Below, piece by piece: positions 1 through 6,946 of a stretch of DNA of 26,191 nucleotides. Position numbers and translations under genes: made by a program. The stretch is from an uncultured Bacteroidales bacterium. Its GTDB lineage: Bacteria; Bacteroidota; Bacteroidia; Bacteroidales; F082. The stretch spans positions 1 through 26,191 of the forward strand of contig CALBNV010000033.1 in assembly GCA_937896895.1 (NCBI GenBank), in the 5' to 3' direction. The notes beneath the pieces were generated by a model. The model was not told the origin of the DNA and did not search any database. It worked only from the letters and a program-made list of their open reading frames with translations. Positions within the stretch are counted from its first letter, which is position 1. Each line of letters starts with the position of its first letter.

Positions 1-332
1 AAAATATGGGCTTCACTGCCACCGGTTAAAGTTGCATTTGTCTCTTGAATTTAGGTGTTTTAAAAAATAAACTTACCCAAACAAATATCACTTGATATTA
101 TTTGAATATATTTTCGGTGTAAGGGTTAAAAAGGTGTAATAATAAATTAAAAGTAACAATGTCAACCCCCACTTTCCTGTGTTCATAATTGACAAAAGTG
201 AATTTTAAGATTCTTACCCTAAAAATTCAGGACAGCCTCACCTCTGTCCTGATTTTTTTATGCCTTTAAATTCTTCAAAAATTTTTTTAAAAATGTAACA
301 TACTACTGAAAAGCTGAACAGGTTTCTTTACA
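1..332. other. Left-edge intergenic stretch
   Basis: I see no complete gene here. The frame beginning at base 1 is open for 15 codons and stops at 46-48 (TGA), so these bases could be the 3' tail of a plus-strand gene, but too little is visible to call it. The rest is AT-rich. It contains a small hairpin (AATATC at 84-89 against GATATT at 94-99) and a strong rho-independent terminator at 227-259, listed separately. That terminator implies that some plus-strand transcript, coding or not, ends before the ATPase promoter. Confidence 0.5.
227..259 (+). terminator. Rho-independent terminator
   Basis: A perfect 9-bp stem (TCAGGACAG at 227-235 with CTGTCCTGA at 244-252) encloses an 8-base loop and is followed directly by seven T residues at 253-259. 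This is a textbook intrinsic terminator for a transcript arriving from the left edge. It insulates the downstream ATPase gene from that transcript. Confidence 0.85.
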
Positions 333-428
333 TGCGCACTATCGGAAAATTTTATACTTTTATATGTGCGCACTATCGGAAATTTGTGTACTTTTGCACC
401 TGCGTATTATCGGAATATTATGATTTTT
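333..428 (+). repeat. 34-bp tandem repeat spanning promoter and start codon
   Basis: Three units begin at 333, 367 and 401, exactly 34 bp apart. Each starts with TGCGCACTATCGGAA or, in the third unit, TGCGTATTATCGGAA, then an AT-rich part ending in TTTT. The first two units match at nearly all of their first 29 bases. The second unit contains the -7 promoter box, and the third runs through the ATG at 420 into the first codons. Because 34 is not a multiple of three, this is not a protein repeat. The layout is what an operator array bound by a repressor would look like. Confidence 0.85.
389..396 (+). promoter_or_regulatory. Bacteroidota -7 box of the ATPase gene
   Basis: TACTTTTG matches the TAnnTTTG consensus exactly and lies in the second 34-bp repeat unit. 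The ATG at 420 is 23 bases beyond the box, giving a leader of roughly 15-18 nt. The 18 bases at 380-397 are identical to those at 12232-12249 in front of asd, which supports a real promoter element. Confidence 0.7.
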
Positions 429-1775
429 AAAAGAAAAATTTACGAAAAACTACTCGACTGGAAGAAAAACAACGGTCAGAAAGCACTGCTCATCGAAGGA
501 GCAAGACGTATCGGAAAATCAACGATAGTTGAAGAATTCGCAAAAAACGAATACAAAAGCTATATACTCATCGACTTTAACAATGCCGACAAACTTGTTT
601 TTGAGACTTTTGAAAATTATTCAAACAATCTTGACACTCTGTTTTTAATGCTTTCTACTATTTACAAAGTGCCGCTACACAAACGTGAGTCTGTGATTAT
701 TTTCGATGAAGTACAACGTTATCCTTTTGTGCGTCAATTGGTTAAGTATTTAGTTAAAGACGGACGCTACGATTACATCGAAACTGGTTCTCTTATTTCT
801 ATACACAAGAATGTCAAGGATATAACTATTCCATCCGAAGAAAAAGGCATCAAAATGTACCCGATGGATTTTGAGGAATTTTGCATTGCAATGGGAGAAG
901 AACAAAAAATCGAATATGTGAAGTCGTGCTTCCAAAATAAAAAACCGTTGATACAGGGTCTTCACAACAATATGATGCATCTGTTCAGACAGTATATGAT
1001 TGTCGGCGGAATGCCAAAAAGTCTTGCTTCATACCTCGAAAACAACAGAAATTTTCAAGCATCAGATATTGAAAAGCGTGACATTATACATCTTTACCGT
1101 GAAGACATTATGAAAATAGAAGGCAAATACAAGTCAAAAGTATTGGCCATCTTCGATCAAATCCCGGGTTTGCTTTCAAAACATGAAAAACGAGTTGTTT
1201 TCAAAAATGTAGTTGAAAATTCAGATATCGCACAATACCAAGAAACATTTTTCTGGCTTGCTGATTCTATGATTGCCAATGAATGTTTCAACTGTTCAGA
1301 TCCGAATGTCGGTCTCTCAATGAACGAAGACCGGACATACGTGAAATGTTATATGGGCGACACCGGACTTCTTGTAAGTCACGCTTTCAGTGAAAACGAA
1401 GTCTCTGATGGTGAACTGTTTAAAGAATTGCTTTTTGGCAAACTCTCTGTAAATGAAGGAATGTTGTATGAAAATGCCATTGCACAAATGCTGGTGGCGG
1501 CAGGTCACAAACTGTATTTTTACACGCATTACAATAATGAAAAACACAGGAATGACATTGAAATTGATTTCATTTTGTCGAACAACAGTAAGTTGAAATA
1601 CAAGATTTTCCCGATTGAAGTGAAATCAACCGACAGGTACAAAACCACTTCACTTGAACGTTTTTACGAAAAATATCATGAACGCATTGGCATCAACTAT
1701 GTAATTCATCCAAAAAATCTTGAAGTGAAAGACAATTGGGTTTTCCTTCCGCCTTACATGACTTTTTGCTTGTAA
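420..1775 (+). CDS. AAA family ATPase with DUF4143-type C-terminus
   Basis: The 451-residue product belongs to the large family of predicted AAA+ ATPases (COG1373-like) common in Bacteroidales; their cellular role is not established. Visible motifs are a Walker A GARRIGKST at residues 27-35, a Walker B VIIFDE at 92-97, and a C-terminal segment with EID (381-383) and EVK (400-402). The latter has the spacing of a PD-(D/E)xK nuclease-like fold, as expected for DUF4143. I chose ATG 420 because the frame extends upstream to GTG 366 only through the promoter and repeat array, where a start would precede the mRNA. The gene stands alone with its own promoter and terminator, typical of these mobile-looking singletons. 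Whether the nuclease-like motif is active cannot be judged here. Confidence 0.9.
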   Translation: MIFKRKIYEKLLDWKKNNGQKALLIEGARRIGKSTIVEEFAKNEYKSYILIDFNNADKLVFETFENYSNNLDTLFLMLSTIYKVPLHKRESVIIFDEVQRYPFVRQLVKYLVKDGRYDYIETGSLISIHKNVKDITIPSEEKGIKMYPMDFEEFCIAMGEEQKIEYVKSCFQNKKPLIQGLHNNMMHLFRQYMIVGGMPKSLASYLENNRNFQASDIEKRDIIHLYREDIMKIEGKYKSKVLAIFDQIPGLLSKHEKRVVFKNVVENSDIAQYQETFFWLADSMIANECFNCSDPNVGLSMNEDRTYVKCYMGDTGLLVSHAFSENEVSDGELFKELLFGKLSVNEGMLYENAIAQMLVAAGHKLYFYTHYNNEKHRNDIEIDFILSNNSKLKYKIFPIEVKSTDRYKTTSLERFYEKYHERIGINYVIHPKNLEVKDNWVFLPPYMTFCL

Positions 1776-1803
1776 TAGTTTGTGAAATTATCGTTGACTG
1801 AAT

Positions 1804-1831
1804 AAAAAAAGACGGACGCAAGTCCGTCTTT
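1804..1831. terminator. Bidirectional terminator between convergent genes
   Basis: A GACGGAC/GTCCGTC stem (1811-1817 with 1822-1828) has a GCAA tetraloop and is extended by AAA/TTT pairs. A run of seven A precedes it on the plus strand, giving seven U on the minus-strand transcript, while TTT follows on the plus side. It therefore fits best as the terminator of the minus-strand mre operon and probably also stops the ATPase transcript. Confidence 0.8.
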
Positions 1832-1834
1832 ATC

Positions 1835-1853
1835 ATTCGTGAAATTCGTGGTG
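1835..1853 (-). repeat. Copy of a CACGAAT interspersed repeat
   Basis: Read on the minus strand, the 19 bases are CACCACGAATTTCACGAAT. They differ by one base from 21514-21532, where the same motif starts a longer array. Here it lies between the terminator hairpin and the stop codon of the thioredoxin-like gene. No coding role is visible. Confidence 0.6.
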
Positions 1854-1854
1854 A

Positions 1855-2859
1855 CTATTTAAGATAATCATTCACAAAGTTCATAAGCTTCTCTCCGCTC
1901 AGGTTTCTTGCCACAATGACGCCGTTCTTGTCAATCAGGACATTCTGCGGGATAAAAGCGATGCAGTACATGTCGGCAACTTTGTTGTTCCAGCCTTTGA
2001 GGTCACCAGTGTGGTTTTTCCAAGTCAGATTGTCGTCGGCGACAGCTTTCTGCCATGCTGCCTTGTCGGTGTCCAAAGAGACGCTCACAACGTCAAAGCC
2101 TTTGTCTTTGAAAGCGTTATAGACCGCGACGACATTCGGGTTTTCCTTGCGGCAGTCGGGACACCATGAAGCCCAAAAATCAATCATCGTGAGATTGTTC
2201 TTTTCCACAAATTCACTTAAGACAAAAACTTCGCCATCAATAGTCTCCTGCTTGAAATCAAGGCATTTGCTGCCAACAGAAACGTTCATGACCTTAATGA
2301 TGTATTTCTTCATCAGCTTGATGTATCCGCTGTTCACGTTTTCAAAACTTTCAAGAAGCTTCAATTGGTCTTCATCGGCGAAAGCCCATTTGTAACGGTA
2401 TAAAGCGTATGCGCCGATGGCGTCGGTGTGGTTTTCCTTGACAAATCTCATCGCCTCATACATCAGTTCTGTCTCGTCTCCGATAGAGTTGAGTTGCTCG
2501 TCCAAAGCAATCAGACTGTTCTGACGTTCTCCCGCTTGAATCTTTATCTGATTATAATTTTGGCAGTCACCAGTGATTATAACATCTTCATTATCAACAA
2601 AAAACACTAAAGGTCTCTTCCAATTTTCGATGTTGATGAAATAAGCGTCTGAGTTTGCGCCTTTTTCAACTTTGAAAACAGCCCTTTCCTTTTTCATTAT
2701 TACACTGTCGATAGAGACAATGTCTTCGTTTACAAACATTTGCAGATAAACGGTCTTGCCGTTGGCGTTTTTAAGATTAACATTGATTTTCAATGAGTTC
2801 TTGTCGGAACAAGATGCGAGGCATATCAATGCCAACAATGTGATGAATAATTTTTTCAT
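1855..2859 (-). CDS. TlpA/ResA-like thiol:disulfide lipoprotein with DUF4369-like N-terminus
   Basis: This 334-residue protein is a predicted lipoprotein: a hydrophobic signal ends in LASC with the lipidated cysteine at 17. Residues of roughly 22-110 look like the DUF4369 domain common in Bacteroidota thioredoxin-like proteins. The C-terminal part is a TlpA/AhpC-TSA thioredoxin fold with the redox motif WCPDC at 232-236 and a cis-proline context FIPQ near 303. The family reduces or isomerises disulfides in the periplasm; the substrate is unknown. Its ATG overlaps the stop codon of mreD in ATGA, so it is probably translationally coupled and the last gene of the purH-mre operon. In related genomes I would expect mrdA (PBP2) and rodA here, which makes this neighbour unusual. 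Confidence 0.9.
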   Translation of the reverse strand: MKKLFITLLALICLASCSDKNSLKINVNLKNANGKTVYLQMFVNEDIVSIDSVIMKKERAVFKVEKGANSDAYFINIENWKRPLVFFVDNEDVIITGDCQNYNQIKIQAGERQNSLIALDEQLNSIGDETELMYEAMRFVKENHTDAIGAYALYRYKWAFADEDQLKLLESFENVNSGYIKLMKKYIIKVMNVSVGSKCLDFKQETIDGEVFVLSEFVEKNNLTMIDFWASWCPDCRKENPNVVAVYNAFKDKGFDVVSVSLDTDKAAWQKAVADDNLTWKNHTGDLKGWNNKVADMYCIAFIPQNVLIDKNGVIVARNLSGEKLMNFVNDYLK

Positions 2860-3380
2860 ACAAATTTTTTCTTTTTTATAGGTTTAAACAAATAAGATAT
2901 TAACAAAATAAGTAGTGCAGAGACTGGTACACTTGCGAGCATTTCCAGCAAGATCACGCCTAACAGTTTGAAAGTGAACGCTTCCAAAAGGAAAAACGTG
3001 AAGTTATGGATTATGAGGATGATGAGCGAATAGACAAAAAACCAGACGGAGCCTTTTTTTTCAACTGTCGGTTCTTGTTTTTCGTCGAGTTCGCTTTTTC
3101 TGGTCATCATGTCAATGATATACGGCCTGAGGTAGGCGACAAGGACTGTCGCGGCGGCGTTGAGTCCCGGTGTCCCGTTGAAGATGTCAACGGCTATGCC
3201 CATTGCGAAACCTTCAAGAAGCAGTTGGATCCTTGGGGTTTTGAACGGACGTTGCATGATGAAAATTACGTAAACGACAGGATGTACATAACTGCCGAGA
3301 CCGATGTTATCAAGCATCAGAACCTGCAAGAGAAACAGACCGATAAAACTTAATATGTTCTTTATCTGGGTGTTAAGCAT
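2856..3380 (-). CDS. mreD: Rod shape-determining protein MreD
   Basis: A 174-residue integral membrane protein with several hydrophobic helices. It is called MreD from its size, membrane character and position directly after mreC. MreD is the inner-membrane member of the MreBCD elongasome that guides lateral cell-wall synthesis. A charged cytoplasmic-type loop (about residues 95-110, rich in Glu and Lys) splits the helices. The start at 3380 lies inside the end of mreC (19-bp overlap), and its stop overlaps the start of the thioredoxin-like gene. MreD sequences diverge greatly, so the call leans on gene order as much as on sequence. Confidence 0.85.
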   Translation of the reverse strand: MLNTQIKNILSFIGLFLLQVLMLDNIGLGSYVHPVVYVIFIMQRPFKTPRIQLLLEGFAMGIAVDIFNGTPGLNAAATVLVAYLRPYIIDMMTRKSELDEKQEPTVEKKGSVWFFVYSLIILIIHNFTFFLLEAFTFKLLGVILLEMLASVPVSALLILLISYLFKPIKKKKFV

Positions 3381-4165
3381 AATGAATCAATTTCCGACTT
3401 GAAATTATTTTTCACCACATAGACATGTTGAAGCGTACTGAAATTTGTTGAGAACTTCAGTCTCGCCGACTTGAAATCGTCTCTTTCTTCGGGTATGTTT
3501 TCTTCGATGATGCCGATGGGTATGCCGGCGGGCAGAGTGTTTGAGAAACCGCTGGTCACCAATGAATCGCCTTTTCTGATGTCAACATGTGCCGGAATGT
3601 CGGTGACTGTGCCGTACTCGCTGCCGTCATTTTTCCACACTACGCTTGCAATGTTCTGATTGTCAACGAATCTCGCGCTTGTCACGGAATAAGTGTTGAG
3701 CAGGCTCATAACCGATGCGTAATGATTGCTGACATTCACCACTTTTCCCACGACGCCGTTGTCGCTGATGACACCCATATCGACCTCAACGCCGTCAACA
3801 CGCCCCTTGTTGATTATAATGTAATTGTTCGTCTCATAAAGGCTGTTGCTGATGACATTCGCCGGCATATAGGTGAAAGTCTGGTCGGCGAATGTCGAGT
3901 CGTTGTTGAAGTGGTATTTTCCCAACGTATTCATCAGGAATGCGTTGTGTTGTGCCAACAATTCATTTTCATTCTTCAGGCTGAAATAATCGCTGATGTT
4001 GGACATTTTCTCATGTATTCCGCCGGTGATGCTGTTCGACATGCTCACCAATTTTCTGTTATGATACGGGAGACTGTTAAGTATCAATAAGATACATACA
4101 ATTTCCAATAGCAGAAACAGTAATACTGCGCTGTATTTCTTTAAGAAAACGAGCAGGTTGTACAT
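3362..4165 (-). CDS. mreC: Rod shape-determining protein MreC
   Basis: The 267-residue protein has a short cytoplasmic N-terminus, one membrane helix at about residues 12-29, a helical stretch at about 45-75, and a beta-rich periplasmic domain. The periplasmic part carries the family's INKGRVDGVEVDMGVI-type segment and a DSLVTSGFSNTLPAGIPIG-like segment. MreC links cytoplasmic MreB filaments to periplasmic PBP2 and MreD. It starts 12 bp after the mreB stop and overlaps mreD by 19 bp, so the three are one transcription unit. Length is slightly short for the family but all core parts are present. Confidence 0.92.
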   Translation of the reverse strand: MYNLLVFLKKYSAVLLFLLLEIVCILLILNSLPYHNRKLVSMSNSITGGIHEKMSNISDYFSLKNENELLAQHNAFLMNTLGKYHFNNDSTFADQTFTYMPANVISNSLYETNNYIIINKGRVDGVEVDMGVISDNGVVGKVVNVSNHYASVMSLLNTYSVTSARFVDNQNIASVVWKNDGSEYGTVTDIPAHVDIRKGDSLVTSGFSNTLPAGIPIGIIEENIPEERDDFKSARLKFSTNFSTLQHVYVVKNNFKSEIDSLCLTPR

Positions 4166-4177
4166 TTGAGCGGTCCG

Positions 4178-5200
4178 TTACTTGATGAGGAACGGGAATT
4201 TGTCAAAGTTTTTTAGTGCGATGCCGGTGCCGCGGGCCACGGCGCGCAGCGGGTCTTCGGCCACATGTATAGGAAGCTGCGTCCTGTCGTGAAGGCGTTT
4301 GTCGAGGCCTCTCAGCAGTGCGCCGCCGCCGGTGAGGTAGATGCCGGTGCGGAAGATGTCGGCCGAAAGCTCCGGTGGTGTCGTCTCAAGGGTGTTGAGC
4401 ACTGCGGCTTCGATTTTCGAAACGCTCTTGTCGAGGCAGTGCGCTATCTCCTTGTAATTCACCTTAATCTCCTTCGGGATGCCAGTCAGCATGTCGCGAC
4501 CGTGCACGGCGTAGTCCTCAGGCGGGTTGTCGAGTTCCTGAATGGCTGAGCCGACCTCAATCTTTATCAGTTCGGCTGTGCGTTCGCCGATGTTCATGTT
4601 GTGTTCCTTGCGCATGTAGTCAACGATTTCCTCCGTGAAGTCATCGCCAGCAACGCGGATTGAGCGGTTTGTGACAATGCCGCCGAGCGCGATGACGGCA
4701 ATCTCCGATGTGCCGCCGCCTATGTCAACGATCATGTTGCCCATCGGTTCGAGGACGTCGATGCCTATGCCTATGGCAGCCGCCATCGGTTCGTGTATCA
4801 GCCTGACTTCCTTCGCTCCGGCCTGCTCTGCGCTGTCTTTGACGGCTCTTTCCTCAACCTCGGTGATGCCCGAAGGAATGCAGATGACCATCTTCAGCGC
4901 CGGCGGGAAAATCGAGTTGTGGAAGTTTATCATCTTTATCATCTCGCGGAGCATGAACTCGGCCGCCTGGAAGTCGGCGATGACACCGTCGCGTAACGGT
5001 CTGATAGTCTTGATGTTTTCATGTGTCTTGCCATGCATCATCATGGCACGCTTGCCGACAGCCATAATCTGCTGGGTGTCGCGCTGCAACGCCACTATGG
5101 AAGGCTCGTCAACCATCACCTTGTCGTTGTAGATGATGATGGTGTTGGCCGTGCCAAGGTCAATTGCCAATTCTTTGTTTAAGAACGAGAAGAGTCCCAT
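4178..5200 (-). CDS. mreB: Rod shape-determining actin homologue MreB
   Basis: The 340-residue protein is a full-length MreB. The actin-fold nucleotide motifs are clear: phosphate-1 loop DLGTAN at residues 14-19, phosphate-2 loop DIGGGT at 159-164, and adenosine motif GGGALLRG at 291-298. The N-terminal MGLFSFL can act as the amphipathic membrane anchor. MreB forms membrane-bound filaments that direct elongation of the peptidoglycan sidewall, so the organism is expected to be rod-shaped or oval. The gene begins 12 bp after purH stops and sits 12 bp before mreC, indicating cotranscription. Confidence 0.97.
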   Translation of the reverse strand: MGLFSFLNKELAIDLGTANTIIIYNDKVMVDEPSIVALQRDTQQIMAVGKRAMMMHGKTHENIKTIRPLRDGVIADFQAAEFMLREMIKMINFHNSIFPPALKMVICIPSGITEVEERAVKDSAEQAGAKEVRLIHEPMAAAIGIGIDVLEPMGNMIVDIGGGTSEIAVIALGGIVTNRSIRVAGDDFTEEIVDYMRKEHNMNIGERTAELIKIEVGSAIQELDNPPEDYAVHGRDMLTGIPKEIKVNYKEIAHCLDKSVSKIEAAVLNTLETTPPELSADIFRTGIYLTGGGALLRGLDKRLHDRTQLPIHVAEDPLRAVARGTGIALKNFDKFPFLIK

Positions 5201-5212
5201 AACTTTATATTT

Positions 5213-6715
5213 TTAGTGTTTGAAATGTCTGAATCCTGTGAATACCATGGCGATGCCGAGTCTGTTGCACGCGTCGATGGAGTCTTGGTCACGTACCGAA
5301 CCGCCGGGTTGCACGATGGATTTTATTCCGGCTTCGTTGGCGATGGTCACGCAGTCGTCGAACGGGAAGAAGGCGTCTGACGCCAAGACAGCGCCGTTGA
5401 GGTCGAAGTTGAAACTCTTTGCCTTCGCGATGGCCTGACGGAGCGAGTCAACACGTGAGGTCTGGCCGATGCCAGAAGCGTACAGCTGTTTGTTCTTGGC
5501 AAGCACGATGGCGTTTGAACGGCTGTGTTTCACAATCTTGTTTGCGAAAATCAAATCATCAATATCATTTTGATTTTCAACGAGTTTATCTGTCACAGGC
5601 TTGAAGTCGGCGGCTGTCTCCGAATGAAGGTCACGGTCTTGTTCCAAGATTCCGTTGAGTGCCGATTTGTAAACCTTTGAAGGGAATTTGTTTGATTTCA
5701 GTTTGAGGACGATTCTGTTTTTCTTCGTGAACAGGATGTCGAGGACGCCTTCGTCGTAACTTGGTGCGACGCATACCTCGAAGAACATCTTGTTCATCTC
5801 TGTAGCTGTCTGAATATCAATCGGTTGATTACTCACCATCACGCCGCCGAAAGCCGAGACGGGGTCGCCCGCGAGCGCGGCGTTATATGCGTCGAGGATG
5901 TTGCTCCGCGATGCGATGCCGCACGGGTTGTTGTGTTTAAGGATAGCAAAAGTAGGCTCATCGAACTCACGGATGAGGTTGAGACCGGCGTCGAGGTCGA
6001 GCAAGTTGTTGTACGACAGGTCTTTACCGTGAAGTTTCTCAAAGACATCATCAAGGTTTCCGTTGAAAACAGCTTGTTGGTGCGGGTTTTCGCCGTATCT
6101 CAATGTTGAGGTTTTTTCGGCGCTTCTGCCGTCGAACCAGTTGAAAATCGCAGTGTCATAATGTGAGCTTGTCTGGAAGGCATATTTCGCGAAACGCATT
6201 CTGTCTTCTATCGAAGTGCATCCGTCCTGTTTCTCGTACATATCCATAAACTCTTGATAATGAGCCGATGACGGGACGATGAGGCAGTGGTTGAAGTTCT
6301 TTGCGCCGGCGCGGATGAGCGAGATGCCGCCGATGTCGATCTTCTCGATGATCTGTTCTTTGTCATCGGTGTTCCTCACCGTTTCCTCGAAAGGATAAAG
6401 GTCAACGATGACGAGGTCGAACGCCGGAATGTTGTATTTCTGCATCTCCTGGATGTCGCTTTCGTTGTCTAAACGCGCGAGGATGCCTCCCATGACTTGC
6501 GGGTGCAAGGTCTTCACGCGACCGCCGAGAATTGAAGGATAACCCGTCAGCGACTCGACTGAACGGACGCTGCCGTCGAATTTTTTAATGAAGTCCAAAG
6601 TGCCGCCTGTGGCGTAGATTTGCACGTCATTTTTCTTCAGAAGACTGACTATTTTATCAAGGTCAGTTTTATAATATACTGATATTAAGCAATTTGTGAT
6701 TTTTTTAAGTGCCAT
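5213..6715 (-). CDS. purH: Bifunctional AICAR transformylase / IMP cyclohydrolase PurH
   Basis: PurH performs the last two steps of IMP synthesis: formyl transfer to AICAR, then ring closure. From ATG 6715 the protein has 500 residues, normal for Bacteroidota. The N-terminal MGS-like cyclohydrolase domain has GGRVKTLHP at 64-72. The transformylase domain has LRYGENPHQ at 205-213 and the catalytic Lys-His pair K260-H261 within KHNNPCG, and ends in the usual GFRHFKH. The frame is open up to 6790, but those extra residues do not look like PurH; ATG 6721, two codons upstream, is an equally possible start. It heads the minus-strand operon with mreBCD, a cluster typical of this phylum. Confidence 0.96.
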   Translation of the reverse strand: MALKKITNCLISVYYKTDLDKIVSLLKKNDVQIYATGGTLDFIKKFDGSVRSVESLTGYPSILGGRVKTLHPQVMGGILARLDNESDIQEMQKYNIPAFDLVIVDLYPFEETVRNTDDKEQIIEKIDIGGISLIRAGAKNFNHCLIVPSSAHYQEFMDMYEKQDGCTSIEDRMRFAKYAFQTSSHYDTAIFNWFDGRSAEKTSTLRYGENPHQQAVFNGNLDDVFEKLHGKDLSYNNLLDLDAGLNLIREFDEPTFAILKHNNPCGIASRSNILDAYNAALAGDPVSAFGGVMVSNQPIDIQTATEMNKMFFEVCVAPSYDEGVLDILFTKKNRIVLKLKSNKFPSKVYKSALNGILEQDRDLHSETAADFKPVTDKLVENQNDIDDLIFANKIVKHSRSNAIVLAKNKQLYASGIGQTSRVDSLRQAIAKAKSFNFDLNGAVLASDAFFPFDDCVTIANEAGIKSIVQPGGSVRDQDSIDACNRLGIAMVFTGFRHFKH

Positions 6716-6946
6716 AATCATTCTAGGTTTAAAAGTGCAATTATAATGAAAATATGCGAGATGAGATTTATTTTTTGAAAGATTTTTCAAGTTTTTTATG
6801 TCATTGGCGAAAAGTTTTTTCAGTTATGTCAAATTAAAGTATAAACAATTGAAAATTAAAAAGTTATTTGAAGTTGAAAAAAATTGAGAAAAAAATGTCG
6901 GAAACCCAGAAAAAAAATATAATTTTACGAGTTAAAAAAGTTATAG
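6716..6946. other. Divergent intergenic region between purH and recJ
   Basis: This very AT-rich region must hold promoters for both purH (minus) and recJ (plus). The best purH candidate is TATAATTG on the minus strand at 6738-6745, one mismatch from TAnnTTTG and 17-23 bases from the two possible starts. No convincing box is visible for recJ. No hairpin with a U-tract and no additional gene was found. Confidence 0.4.

Noticed and set aside
1..48. C-terminal tail of a transposase or other gene at the left edge
   Set aside because: Only 15 open codons are visible, with no recognisable motif; not enough to annotate.
6716..6790. N-terminal extension of PurH
   Set aside because: The extra 25 residues do not resemble PurH, the region is AT-rich leader DNA, and a possible -7 box lies inside it.
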